A DNA stretch of 64,000 bases from Bartonella tribocorum CIP 105476 (GCF_000196435.1 NC_010161.1:2437001-2501000), one strand, 5' to 3'; positions 1 through 8,517 are shown, counted from the stretch's first letter. Notes: generated by a model not told the origin, from the sequence alone. Numbers and translations: made by a program.

Positions 1-240
1 TTTAGTTTTCTTTTCTATCAACCAAGTGTAAAAAGAGTTAAAGAAGATATTCAAAAAGGGCAGATCTGATAAATCTGTAAAGTGAGTCACACAAGGAAAG
101 AAAAAGAGCTCTAAAACACTCATCTGTCATCAGATTGACACCCAAAAGACATCTTATTCAAAAAAAAGTCTTGTCTTTGTCAAGCGGGGAGAAAATTAAA
201 ATATTGAAGATAATTTTAAAGAACAATATCTTTTAATTCT
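1..240. other. No recognised gene at left edge
   Basis: AT-rich sequence with stops in all frames and nothing recognisable. It presumably holds the promoter region of the hydroxylase gene that starts at 302. Confidence 0.4.
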
Positions 241-303
241 AAACAATGGAAAAAGCCTCGTAAATAATGGAAGAAGCCCCGTAAATAATGGAAGAAGCAT
301 TGT
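241..303 (+). repeat. Three tandem 21-bp repeats at the hydroxylase start
   Basis: Three head-to-tail copies of a 21-bp unit (241-261, 262-282, 283-303) share the core AATGGAAGAAGCC. The last copy supplies the GGAAG ribosome-binding site (290-294) and ends on the GTG start at 302. The first two copies each contain a five-codon mini-ORF (ATG to TAA). The third opens a 13-codon ORF that overlaps the main start in another frame. Confidence 0.85.
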
Positions 304-1579
304 GTATTCTGATCACCATAAAGATGTAAAACCCAATAAAAAAATAAAATCTCATAAAATCAAGCAGTGTGACCTTCTCATTGCAGGGGGAGCGGCTGTC
401 GGTTTAACACTCGCAATAGCACTCAAGCAAACAGCCCCTAATCTGAAAATAAATATCGTTGATGCTGCTCCACAAGGAGATATTCCTGCTTCTAATATAC
501 GAACAATCGCCCTTGCTGCTGCTGCTGTTCGTATGTTAAAACAATTGCAATGTTGGGAACCTATACAACCCTATGCACAACCCATTCACTCTATGATCAT
601 CACAGATACAAGCATAAGTGATCCTGTCAAACCAACTCTTTTAACCTTTGAAGGCGACATTACCCCCGGTGAACCCTTTGCAACTATGGTAGAACATAGA
701 GAACTCATCAACACTTTAAAAAAACGTGTCAAAGATCTTGATATCCCTGTTATGGCAAACACACGTGTCATTGATTTTCATCAAGACAACCAATACATAG
801 CTACCACTTTAAATAATGAAGAGATTTGGCAAACAAAATTGCTCATTGCAGCCGACGGAGCCCATTCAAAATTACGCCAAAAAGCAGGTCTTAAAAACTT
901 TTCTCATGCCTATAAACAAACAGCAATCATCTGCACAGTTGAACATGAAAAACCCCATCATGGTCAAGCAATTCAACATTTTTTACCCGCTGGCCCTTTC
1001 GCTCTTCTCCCTCTCAAAGGCAACCGATCCGCCATTGTATGGAATGAAGACCATAAAACTGCGCAATATTACCTTAAAGCTGATGCACTGATTTTTGAAA
1101 CAGAACTCGAAAGACGCATTGGTCATCGATTAGGAAAACTCTCTTGGAATGGTGAACGTCAAGCTTTTCCCCTAAACCTTTCTTTAACACGTCAATGTAT
1201 TAAACCCCGTTTTGCCCTCATTGGAGATGCTGCCCATACCATCCACCCCATTGCAGGACAAGGACTCAATTTAGGATTACGTGATAGCGCTGCTCTCGCT
1301 GAAGTGATTATTGAAACAGCACGATTAGGTCTTGACATTGGCTCCCTCACCGCTTTAGAGCGCTATCAAAGCTGGAGACGTTTTGAAATTGTCCGTATGG
1401 CTTTAAGCAATGATTGGCTTAATAAACTTTTTTCTAACGATAATCTTCTCTTACGGATGCTTCGCGATACCGGTCTTGGTATTGTCAATCAAACGCCAAA
1501 AATAAAAAAATATTTCATTCAAGAAGCTGCTGGCCTTACCCCAAATGCGCCCCGTCTCCTAAACGGCTTCCCGCTTTAA
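302..1579 (+). CDS. UbiH/UbiF/COQ6-family FAD-dependent ubiquinone biosynthesis hydroxylase
   Basis: 425 aa. Flavin monooxygenases of this family hydroxylate the aromatic ring of ubiquinone precursors using FAD, NAD(P)H and O2 at the inner membrane. An N-terminal dinucleotide fold is visible (GGAAVGLTLAIAL, near residue 29). The family FAD-ribityl motif follows near residues 303-323 (GDAAHTIHPIAGQGLNLGLRD). Length is normal for the family. The start is GTG, chosen because GGAAG lies 7 bases upstream inside a 21-bp repeat. The N-terminal 20 residues are lysine-rich and not typical, so a later start is possible. Which ring position it acts on (UbiH, UbiF or UbiI role) cannot be told from sequence. 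Confidence 0.85.
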   Translation: MYSDHHKDVKPNKKIKSHKIKQCDLLIAGGAAVGLTLAIALKQTAPNLKINIVDAAPQGDIPASNIRTIALAAAAVRMLKQLQCWEPIQPYAQPIHSMIITDTSISDPVKPTLLTFEGDITPGEPFATMVEHRELINTLKKRVKDLDIPVMANTRVIDFHQDNQYIATTLNNEEIWQTKLLIAADGAHSKLRQKAGLKNFSHAYKQTAIICTVEHEKPHHGQAIQHFLPAGPFALLPLKGNRSAIVWNEDHKTAQYYLKADALIFETELERRIGHRLGKLSWNGERQAFPLNLSLTRQCIKPRFALIGDAAHTIHPIAGQGLNLGLRDSAALAEVIIETARLGLDIGSLTALERYQSWRRFEIVRMALSNDWLNKLFSNDNLLLRMLRDTGLGIVNQTPKIKKYFIQEAAGLTPNAPRLLNGFPL

Positions 1580-3421
1580 GCAAAAAATTCATCCCCTTTC
1601 ACTTTTTACAACCTTTGGCTCTTTTCCTTCCCCCTAAAGAACAAAAATTCCTCTTAAATCCAGTCTGTAAACAATCCGGATTCTTATCGCGTAGCTTTCA
1701 CTTGACTTCCCTCCCCGTATTTCACTGACCATAAAGCAAGCCACACAAGCCATACTTTAAGAACATTCACCACACACTGCAAAAACATATTATGCAAGAA
1801 TCTGATCACACTTCAAATGAAGCTATTTCACGGCATAACAAAATACACAAGACTTTCTTTATCAGACCAACTTCAACTTACAATGAATACTTCATCGTTC
1901 TCTTGTTGAATGAGAGAGCTGAAGATCATAAAAATACCCTCATTTCCAATCTCTTTCCTTTTGAAGCCATCAACATCACCCTTTACATGCCACAAATGAG
2001 ACGAGCATATAGATAAAAAATGATTGAAGATAAGGAAGCAAAGCCTTCATGATACATCCCTTGTGCTAAAGCCTATTGCAAAATATTGAAAGTTAGCAAA
2101 GTGTATAATGACGCAGACTTTTATACTTTATTATTGAAATAAACTTATTGAAATAAAAATGATGATGAAAAATGGATTTTATATTATTTATAGAGACTTT
2201 TATGTTATGCTATTCACGAGAAACGTCATAAAATAGGCTTAGTTGGATTGGAAAATGCTTTCTTTAAAAAAGCAGATAAAGTGGCAACACGAGTGCATTC
2301 CGTTGGGGTATGCTGCTTCTCAGACAAACCTATGTATATAAAAATGCCACAATTTAAAAAATATTAATATATAACAAAAATATTCTAGTACTCTATACCA
2401 TCACACACAATTGTAAACTTGTGTATTGCCTCTTAACTTCCACAGCATAAAAAAAACAAATGAAAGTGAAAAATGATCCAATCTTGTATGTTCAATACGC
2501 TCTTTATTCATCAATGCCCATCAATAAATTCTAATAACCGACGCTTCAAAACGTGTCAAAAAATCCTATTAAACCCTTTACCCGCCATAGAAGATTTTCA
2601 TTTTCCATACGTCCACTCATCTTAATCGTACACACGATAAATAAAACGAATACTTCACATATATAATCTTACAGAAAAAAGATCCAACAAAATCCATAAC
2701 ATCAGAGTCTTGTTCTACAGAACAGTATTGCCAAAATATAAGAATGTTAATTTATCCATCATATTGATTGATAAAATTATTATTTTATATATTGGGTTAT
2801 AATCAAACAAAAAATTGATTTATAATGATAATTTATCGCTACTCTGAATCCTAAACCGTAAGATATCTTATTGAAAATCCTTCTCCCTTTTAAAGCAATC
2901 AAAATCATATCTCTTACTCTTCACAAACGAGAGCAGAGCCATGCGGGTAAAAACTTTTGAAGACATGACTTAAAAACCATCTAAAATACCAAGGACTGTC
3001 ACAAAATTTCGGCTGGTAAATATAGCAATAGTATTGGCATGCTCCTTTGGAGGAAGCCCTGACACAATAAATTCTTCTGATTCCAACTTTTTTGTAAAGA
3101 ATCAATAAAACCATTAACTTGCATAGATTAAAAAAGGCAACGTTAAGTAAAACTATAAAAAAGAATTAAAGTGCCCTCTCTCAAATGCCAAAAGCAATTA
3201 TAACATTTCAAACTGGCAAAAATAATGATGATGATGCCAACTTATGACGAAAAAATTTTGTATTTAGATATATGTGTCCATACTTTCTGCCATTTTATTT
3301 GACACCTCAATAGGTTAATATATCCATTCAGTATTTTTATACAATCAAATGAGCAAAAAGATCCTATTTCTTTCATTTATATCTCTTGATATTCCCTTGC
3401 CTTATAAATATTGCACATGTG
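1580..3421. other. Long non-coding, decayed intergenic region
   Basis: No convincing gene in 1.84 kb. Short open frames here have no recognisable content. Two stretches match the integrase-family relics seen elsewhere in the window. One is at 2160-2300, listed separately. The other is the conserved upstream block at about 2812-2905, which starts TTGATTTATAATGATAATTT. The region separates the hydroxylase from the trw locus and looks like eroding mobile DNA. Confidence 0.55.
2160..2300 (+). pseudogene. Relic of integrase N-terminal region
   Basis: Aligns by eye with 26970-27100, the 5' part of the larger integrase relic. Both share TAGA-TTTTATATTATTT, then a Tyr-codon/CATTC-like stretch, CAAAATGG/ATAAAATAGG, and TTGGAAAATGCTTTCTTTAAAA against TTGAAAAATGTTTGCTTAAAA. 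Stops occur in every frame, so it is not expressed as an integrase. Confidence 0.5.
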
Positions 3422-3751
3422 TTATGTTACTTCGAGTTCATCAAGTGTATACCCATTCTCCAACCACTCTTTAATCCACTTAGGTCTACGTCCACGCCCA
3501 TTCCATAATTCCCATTGGTTATTAGGATTCCTATAATGACGCTCTTTGCTCACAAGATCAGCGATATCAATTCCATGAGTATTAGCAATCTCAAGAATTT
3601 TTCGTCGCGCATTTTGCTTTTCCTTTGCTTGCCGTTTTTTCAATTCCATATCGATTTGTATACGCATCTCTTGTAGTTCATCAAAATTCATATTTTTGAG
3701 ATCATTCACCTTAATTACTCCCCTTGCAAAAAAAGAATCGTCCTTTGCCAT
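3422..3751 (-). CDS. korB: H-NS-family DNA-binding regulator, candidate KorB of the trw locus
   Basis: 109 aa. The C-terminal part (about residues 70-105) holds the H-NS DNA-binding core, with GRGRRPKWIKEWL matching the W-x-GRGR-P-W pattern of the family. The N-terminal part (residues 15-60) is a charged predicted helix suited to oligomerisation. The gene is divergent from the trw genes, with two inverted repeats between them. That fits a repressor controlling its own and neighbouring transcription. Bartonella trw loci are described as having KorA and KorB regulators. Assigning the KorB name to this gene rests on position and the H-NS fold, and is less certain than the family call. Confidence 0.7.
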   Translation of the reverse strand: MAKDDSFFARGVIKVNDLKNMNFDELQEMRIQIDMELKKRQAKEKQNARRKILEIANTHGIDIADLVSKERHYRNPNNQWELWNGRGRRPKWIKEWLENGYTLDELEVT

Positions 3752-3766
3752 ATTTTAAACACAATT

Positions 3767-3812
3767 ATAGACAATTTTTGTCTATTTATTATCGAAATTA
3801 AAATTACGATAA
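3767..3812. promoter_or_regulatory. Two inverted repeats in the divergent regulator/trw promoter region
   Basis: Two operator-like dyads lie 16-61 bp upstream of the H-NS-like gene. The first is 3767-3785, ATAGACAA-TTT-TTGTCTAT with perfect 8-bp arms. The second is 3789-3812, with TTATCG and CGATAA outer arms (10 of 11 arm positions pair) and a 2-bp spacer. Both sit in AT-rich DNA between divergent genes and are good candidates for autoregulation. Which protein binds is not known from sequence. Confidence 0.55.
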
Positions 3813-3838
3813 ATATATCACTTTGACGGAGATGTGCT

Positions 3839-4450
3839 TTGGAGTACAAAAAGCTGTTTATTGGTATATCAATTACCACCACTGTACCTTTTTTCAGTTC
3901 AGTCATTAGAACTGGCAAGTACAGTGCACAAACGCCTTCACACCTCTCTGACTTTCATGAATCAGTAGTCAAAGGTAAATATAAATCACCATTCTATAAA
4001 CTATGGCAATATGCAACAAAGAACAAGCCCTCTCTCTATAATGATGATGTAGTTCATTATCACAATAAGAGATACTCTCAAGTAAAACGAATTTTCGCTT
4101 GGTATAAATGTTTTTTAAATTTTTTTTTGCAACTAGAAAAATATATAAAACAAGTAACTTCAACAGAGCTCCAAAGATCATCATTGCTTAAAAGTCGTAT
4201 TTTTTTATATCATTCCAATAATATTGGTTTGCGTAGTCTGCCCTATTTTATATCACACGTTGATCTTATTCCTTGGATATTCACATACACTGGAAATCTT
4301 CTCAGAAAAGAAAAAAATAACTACAAGGAATATTTTAAGCTAAATAATTCCATTTTGAAAATTTATAGAATCAAGGGACAGCGACAAAAAGCACCGAACA
4401 AAATTGGCGTTTATATCAATAAAATTCTTCATAATAAGGTGTATTGCTAA
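3839..4450 (+). CDS. Hypothetical basic protein upstream of trwN-like gene
   Basis: An open frame of 203 codons from TTG, with no recognised family. It is strongly basic (many Lys/Arg), tyrosine-rich and lacks a convincing signal peptide or membrane segment. In favour of being real: its TAA overlaps the next ATG (TAATG at 4448-4452), a translational-coupling arrangement, and an open frame this long is notable in AT-rich DNA. Against: no good start codon or ribosome-binding site. A better-placed ATG at 3832 (after GGAG) is in another frame and closes after 25 codons, which could mean a frameshifted gene. Confidence 0.4.
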   Translation: MEYKKLFIGISITTTVPFFSSVIRTGKYSAQTPSHLSDFHESVVKGKYKSPFYKLWQYATKNKPSLYNDDVVHYHNKRYSQVKRIFAWYKCFLNFFLQLEKYIKQVTSTELQRSSLLKSRIFLYHSNNIGLRSLPYFISHVDLIPWIFTYTGNLLRKEKNNYKEYFKLNNSILKIYRIKGQRQKAPNKIGVYINKILHNKVYC

Positions 4451-5091
4451 TGATTTTTTCAGATTTCACAATGTTTGCTGCGGCATACATATCCAATACC
4501 CCTCATTTAGCATTTTCAGCTCTCATCGAACAAGGCGCACGGGATAATGTTGATATAACAAGCAATAATGATAAATTATTCGGTCAATTATCTCCACTTA
4601 GAGAAGAAACTGCAATAACTGAGCAGCTCAAACAAAATAAACATAATTTTGACGCAATCTTTGAGCAAATTGATGTTGAAAATATGAAATGGTTTTCTTT
4701 TTTTGGGGCATTTGGCTTTTGCAGAGATCTTGCAGATGTACAAAGTGCTTTAGCTTGCTGTTACAAACAAAAAGTATCAAAGTGTGTTTTTGAAAAAGCG
4801 GCATTACAATCTGCGTTAAGTTTTTATAACACAAAAGGCTTAAACAGTGGTGCCGATACACAAACGATTACTTCATATATTGGAGTAAAAGCTGCTGCAC
4901 AAGAAGATAAAAACTTGCAAGATCCTGTAAGGCTAAAGAAAGAAGAACCAGAACAAGTAACTAAAGTAGATTCTCTTCCTCTTTCTTCAGAGGAATTAGA
5001 AGATGCGTTTGGGCATAAAGAAAGTAGCAGCCGTGATGCTTTTGCTGCGGAAGGTTCTTCTTCATCGACCGAGCAGCTAAGCGGTAATTGA
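4450..5091 (+). CDS. trwN: TrwN/VirB1-like protein with degenerate lytic transglycosylase domain
   Basis: 213 aa from ATG 4450; a TTG at 4444 is the alternative. The middle part follows the VirB1 layout. HNFDAIFEQIDVENMKW sits where the family has NFD-GLGQIN-NN, followed by a Cys-containing segment, ALACCYKQ, and ALQSALSFYNTKG where the family has ALQSALSCYNTG. In the family the catalytic Glu lies in an (H/V)ES-(N)NPYA segment. Here the aligned residues read IEQGARDNVD, so the Glu appears replaced by Gly, and the GLGQIN motif is altered. The last 60 residues are Ser/Glu-rich. Active members cut peptidoglycan to let the T4SS through the wall. This one may be structural or decayed. Confidence 0.6.
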   Translation: MIFSDFTMFAAAYISNTPHLAFSALIEQGARDNVDITSNNDKLFGQLSPLREETAITEQLKQNKHNFDAIFEQIDVENMKWFSFFGAFGFCRDLADVQSALACCYKQKVSKCVFEKAALQSALSFYNTKGLNSGADTQTITSYIGVKAAAQEDKNLQDPVRLKKEEPEQVTKVDSLPLSSEELEDAFGHKESSSRDAFAAEGSSSSTEQLSGN

Positions 5092-5211
5092 TATTTTCAC
5101 GAATGAAAACTAGAATTTTGATAGGATGATATTAATGAAAGCTAGATAAGAAAATATTAAAGCTCTAATTAGTAAGATTGGACAAAATCTCTTCTAATTG
5201 AGGGCAGAAAA

Positions 5212-5511
5212 ATGAAAATGATAGAACAAAACAGCGTTGATATAGCATTTAGTCAGAGAGCAGCACGTGAAATTACAATTGTGATGCGCTCAGAAAGAGA
5301 GTGGTATTTTACGTTTGTTGCCGATGATCCGGTCACCGGAAAACCAGATAAATATACACTTCTTACACAAAGAGGGAAGTTGAGGACTTGGGCTGACCCG
5401 AAATATCTCTTTAAATTTCTTCGTGAAAGAGGTGTTATTTGTGGAGTTTTTAATCTTCGTCAGGATGAAAAATATGAAAAAATCAAATACCCTTCAAACA
5501 ATAGTTCATAA
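5212..5511 (+). CDS. korA: Small KorA-like regulator preceding the pilin genes
   Basis: 99 aa. Good ribosome-binding site AGGG at 5201-5204, 7 bases before ATG. It has a beta-rich N-terminal half (EITIVMRSEREWYFTFV) and a conserved-looking block YTLLTQRGKLRTWADP. That block resembles small plasmid-borne proteins found next to partition and transfer genes. No classic helix-turn-helix is obvious. The end overlaps the start of trwL1 by about 38 bases. It is the last gene before the pilin array, where a Kor regulator is expected in Bartonella trw loci. The symbol is positional and uncertain. Confidence 0.45.
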   Translation: MKMIEQNSVDIAFSQRAAREITIVMRSEREWYFTFVADDPVTGKPDKYTLLTQRGKLRTWADPKYLFKFLRERGVICGVFNLRQDEKYEKIKYPSNNSS

Positions 5512-5791
5512 TAAAACTATTCCAATATCTGCAGCTTTAACTGTATTCTTTATGGATAATTTTGCATATGCTAACCCGACAACCTTGATAAATGCAAAGA
5601 AGGCTTTAGACGGTTTAAAGGGCGATTTAAAAATTATCATCCCTATTGCCGCCGGTGTTATACTTTTATGTCTAGCAATTGCTTATGCAGGGCGCTACAT
5701 TGAAAAAAGTACGTTCATACGATGGGCAGTTGGCGTTGTTGTCGCTGGTTCAGCACACGAACTTGCTACACTGTTATTTACTCGATCTTAA
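5474..5791 (+). CDS. trwL: TrwL1, VirB2-like pilin subunit
   Basis: 105 aa. Major pilus subunit of the Trw T4SS, which in Bartonella acts in binding to erythrocytes rather than in DNA transfer. A long signal peptide ends in AYA (about residue 32). A short variable surface segment follows, then a first membrane segment PIAAGVILLCLAIAYAGRYI and a second around FIRWAVGVVVAGSAHELATLLF. Start 5474 is chosen because AGGA (5462-5465) lies 8 bases upstream and the N-terminus then matches the other copies; 5465 and 5423 are in-frame alternatives. The second membrane segment carries HEL rather than the SQL of copies 2-4. Confidence 0.9.
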   Translation: MKKSNTLQTIVHNKTIPISAALTVFFMDNFAYANPTTLINAKKALDGLKGDLKIIIPIAAGVILLCLAIAYAGRYIEKSTFIRWAVGVVVAGSAHELATLLFTRS

Positions 5792-5931
5792 TTGTGACAA
5801 TCATGTAATAAATACAATTTATAAAAAGAAGCAAAATTTATTCGTTAATTATAAGTAAAATAATAGCCGTTTCATTTATACTGAAGATATATAATATGAA
5901 ATACTATTTAGAAGCTTAATAAGAGTGAAAT

Positions 5932-6252
5932 ATGAAACAATTAAATATTCTTCAAACAATAGTTCGTAAAAAAAATACTCCAATCTCTGCAGCTTTAACT
6001 GTATTCTTTATGAATAATTCTGCATATGCTAATGACCCGAAAACTTTGACAAATGCAAAGAAGGCTTTAGAGGGCTTAAAGGGCGATTTAGAAAAACTTA
6101 TCCCTATTGCCGCTGGTGTTATACTTTTATGTCTAGCAATTGCTTATGCGGGGCGATACATCGAAAAATCTACATTCATACGATGGGCAGTCGGGGTTGT
6201 TATCGCTGGTTCAGCATCCCAACTTGCTACACTGTTATTTACTGGAGCTTAA
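5932..6252 (+). CDS. trwL: TrwL2, VirB2-like pilin subunit
   Basis: 106 aa. Signal peptide to AYA, then variable segment NDPKTLTNAKKALEGLKGDL, then the two conserved membrane segments shared by all copies. Begins MKQLNILQ rather than MKKSNTLQ, like copy 3. Ribosome-binding site AAGAG is 7-8 bases before ATG. Separated from trwL1 by 140 bp that are repeated between later copies. The mature N-terminal segment is where the copies differ, as expected for an exposed pilus face. Confidence 0.92.
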   Translation: MKQLNILQTIVRKKNTPISAALTVFFMNNSAYANDPKTLTNAKKALEGLKGDLEKLIPIAAGVILLCLAIAYAGRYIEKSTFIRWAVGVVIAGSASQLATLLFTGA

Positions 6253-6389
6253 TTGTGGCAATCATTTAGTAAGTACAATTTATAAAAAGCAAAATTTATC
6301 CATTAATTATAAGTAAAATAATAGCCGTTTCATTTATATTGAATATATACAATATGAAATGTTATTTAGAAGCTTAACAAGAGTAGATT

Positions 6390-6707
6390 ATGAAACAATT
6401 AGATATTCTTCAAACAATAGTTCGTAAAAAAAACACTTCAATCTCTACAGCTTTAACTGTATTCTTTATGAATAATTCCGCATATGCCCAACCGAGGTAT
6501 TTGACAAATGCAAATAACGCTTTAGAGCGCTTAAAGGGCGATTTAAACATTATTATCCCTATTGCCGCCGGTGTTATACTTTTATGTCTAGCAATTGCTT
6601 ATGCGGGGAGATACATCGAAAAAAGTACGTTCATACGATGGGCAGTTGGCGTTGTTGTAGCTGGTTCAGCATCCCAACTTGCTACACTGTTATTTAATCG
6701 AGTTTAA
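6390..6707 (+). CDS. trwL: TrwL3, VirB2-like pilin subunit
   Basis: 105 aa. Same architecture as the neighbouring pilins. The variable segment after the cleavage site reads QPRYLTNANNALERLKGDL and is the most altered among copies 1-6, with Arg residues replacing the usual Thr, Lys and Gly. The membrane segments are conserved; the C-terminus is LLFNRV. The upstream spacer is a 137-bp copy of the inter-trwL repeat. Confidence 0.92.
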   Translation: MKQLDILQTIVRKKNTSISTALTVFFMNNSAYAQPRYLTNANNALERLKGDLNIIIPIAAGVILLCLAIAYAGRYIEKSTFIRWAVGVVVAGSASQLATLLFNRV

Positions 6708-6847
6708 TTGTGGCAATCATGTAATAAATACAATTTATAAAAAGAGGCAAAATTTATTTGTTAATTATAAGTAAAATAATAACCGTTTCATTTATACTGA
6801 AGATATATAATATGAAATACTATTTAGAAGCTTAATAAGAGTGAAAT

Positions 6848-7168
6848 ATGAAAAAATCAAATACCCTTCAAACAATAGTTCATAATAAAACTATTCCAAT
6901 ATCTGCAGCTTTAACTGTATTCTTTATGAATAATTCTGCATATGCTAGTAACCCGACAACTCTGACAAATGCAAAGACAGCTTTAGACGGCTTGAAAAGT
7001 GACTTAGAAAAACTTATCCCTATTGCCGCTGGTGTTATACTTTTATGTCTAGCAATTGCTTATGCGGGGCGATACATCGAAAAATCTACATTCATACGAT
7101 GGGCAGTCGGGGTTGTTATCGCTGGTTCAGCATCCCAACTTGCTACACTGTTATTTACTAGATCTTAA
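6848..7168 (+). CDS. trwL: TrwL4, VirB2-like pilin subunit
   Basis: 106 aa. The signal-peptide region is identical in DNA style to copies 1 and 6 (MKKSNTLQTIVHNKTIPIS). The variable segment is SNPTTLTNAKTALDGLKSDL. The 3' half matches copy 2 almost base for base, so this copy looks like a mosaic of a copy-1-like 5' half and a copy-2-like 3' half. That is a sign of recombination among the pilin genes. Confidence 0.92.
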   Translation: MKKSNTLQTIVHNKTIPISAALTVFFMNNSAYASNPTTLTNAKTALDGLKSDLEKLIPIAAGVILLCLAIAYAGRYIEKSTFIRWAVGVVIAGSASQLATLLFTRS

Positions 7169-7289
7169 TTGTGGCAATCATGTAATAAATACAATTTATA
7201 CATTAATTATGAGTAAACCAATAGCCGTTTCATTTATACTGAAGATATATAATATGAAATACTATTTAGAAGCTTAATAAGAGTGAAAT

Positions 7290-7604
7290 ATGAAAAAATC
7301 AAATACCCTTCAAACAATAGTTCGTAATAAAATTATTGTGTCTTCTGCAGCTTTAACTGTATTCTTTATGAATAATTCTGCATATGCCCAAGTGACGCAT
7401 TTGACAAATGCAAAAACGGCTTTAGAGGGCTTAAAGGGCGATTTAAAAATTATCATCCCTATTGCCGCTGGTGTTATACTTTTATGTCTAGCAATTGCTT
7501 ATGCAGGGCGCTACATCGAAAAAAGTACGTTCATACGATGGGCAGTTGGTGTTGTTGTCGCAGGTTCAGCACACGAACTTGCTCAACTGTTATTTACTCG
7601 GTAA
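7290..7604 (+). CDS. trwL: TrwL5, VirB2-like pilin subunit
   Basis: 104 aa, slightly the shortest copy. The variable segment is QVTHLTNAKTALEGLKGDL. The second membrane segment ends SAHELAQLLFTR, like copy 1. The spacer before it is only 121 bp because about 16 bp of the repeat are missing. Confidence 0.92.
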   Translation: MKKSNTLQTIVRNKIIVSSAALTVFFMNNSAYAQVTHLTNAKTALEGLKGDLKIIIPIAAGVILLCLAIAYAGRYIEKSTFIRWAVGVVVAGSAHELAQLLFTR

Positions 7605-7741
7605 TTGTGACAATCATTTAGTAAGTACAATTTACAAAAAGCAAAATTTATCCATTAATTATAAGTAAACTAATAGCCATTTCATTTATACTGAAGATAT
7701 ACAATATGAAATGTCATTTAGAAGCCTAATAAGAGTGAAAT

Positions 7742-8062
7742 ATGAAAAAATCAAATACCCTTCAAACCATAGTTCATAATAAAACTATTCCAATATCTGC
7801 AGCTTTAACTGTATTCTTTATGAATAATTCTGCGTATGCTACTGAGCCAACAACTTTGAAAAATGCAAAGAAGGCTTTAGATGGTTTAAAAGATGATTTA
7901 AACAAACTTATCCCTATTGCCGCTGGTGTTATACTTTTATGTCTAGCAATTGCTTATGCAGGGCGCTACATCGAAAAAGGTACGTTCATACGATGGGCAG
8001 TTGGCGTTGTTATTGCTGGTTCAGCATTCCAACTTGCTACACTGTTATTTTCAGGTAAATAA
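7742..8062 (+). CDS. trwL: TrwL6, VirB2-like pilin subunit
   Basis: 106 aa. The variable segment is TEPTTLKNAKKALDGLKDDL. The conserved KSTFIRWAV block reads KGTFIRWAV here, and the C-terminus is LLFSGK. It is the last of the closely related copies; the spacer after it (8063-8178) does not match the inter-trwL repeat. Confidence 0.92.
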   Translation: MKKSNTLQTIVHNKTIPISAALTVFFMNNSAYATEPTTLKNAKKALDGLKDDLNKLIPIAAGVILLCLAIAYAGRYIEKGTFIRWAVGVVIAGSAFQLATLLFSGK

Positions 8063-8193
8063 TCACGAGTCTGTATAATACATAATGTTTTAAACATCTG
8101 TTGATCATAGGTATATACCAACAATAGTTTCGCTCATACTGCAAAAAAGGAATATTATTTATAGCAACTTTAATTAAAATGGGGATAAAAGAT

Positions 8194-8505
8194 ATGAAGC
8201 AATTAAATACATTTCAAAGAAAAATATACAACAAGTTTAGTGTTATTTTTATCACTTCAATGATGTTGTTAATAACTCGATTTTCTTATGCTCAAACGGA
8301 AACAAAGAGCATAGATGTTTTTATTGGTGTGCAATATGGATTGAGTGTACTTGTTCCTATCGTTGCTATCATCGTTTTTTTGTTTCTTTTGCTTATTTAT
8401 ATATTTCGCATCATTGCAAAAGCTACGTTTATACGATGGGCGTTTAGCGTTATTATTGCTGGTGCAGCCTTCTATATTAGTCACATATTATTTCACCTCC
8501 AGTGA
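8194..8505 (+). CDS. trwL: TrwL7, divergent VirB2-like pilin subunit
   Basis: 103 aa from ATG 8194, chosen because GGGG lies 9 bases upstream; ATG 8179 is in frame but lacks a ribosome-binding site. It keeps the signal peptide ending SYA, two membrane segments and the ATFIRWAF-VIIAGAA signature, but is otherwise far from copies 1-6. It sits next to trwM as the single trwL does in IncW plasmids. It may be the ancestral or functionally distinct copy that escaped homogenisation. Confidence 0.85.
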   Translation: MKQLNTFQRKIYNKFSVIFITSMMLLITRFSYAQTETKSIDVFIGVQYGLSVLVPIVAIIVFLFLLLIYIFRIIAKATFIRWAFSVIIAGAAFYISHILFHLQ

Positions 8506-8517
8506 TGAGAGCATTCC

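Larger units (their letters stand above)
5792..7741 (+). promoter_or_regulatory. Conserved spacers between trwL1 and trwL6
   Basis: Five spacers (5792-5931, 6253-6389, 6708-6847, 7169-7289, 7605-7741) are near-identical. Each contains a dyad TTTCAT...ATGAAA (first copy 5870-5875 and 5896-5901) around an AT-rich TATACT/TATATAAT stretch, then AATAAGAGTGAAATATG leading into the next gene. The dyad over a -10-like sequence suggests that each pilin may have its own regulated promoter. The alternative is that it is simply carried along with gene duplication. Confidence 0.5.

Noticed and set aside
1792..2016. Open frame of 74 codons after the hydroxylase
   Set aside because: No ribosome-binding site, no recognisable content, lies in a decayed region.
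5423..5473. Longer N-terminus for trwL1
   Set aside because: The other copies start at the equivalent of 5474, a ribosome-binding site fits that ATG, and the extra residues lie inside the preceding gene.
5792..7741. CRISPR-like array from regularly spaced repeats
   Set aside because: The regular spacing reflects duplicated pilin genes; repeats are over 100 bp and the intervals are coding.
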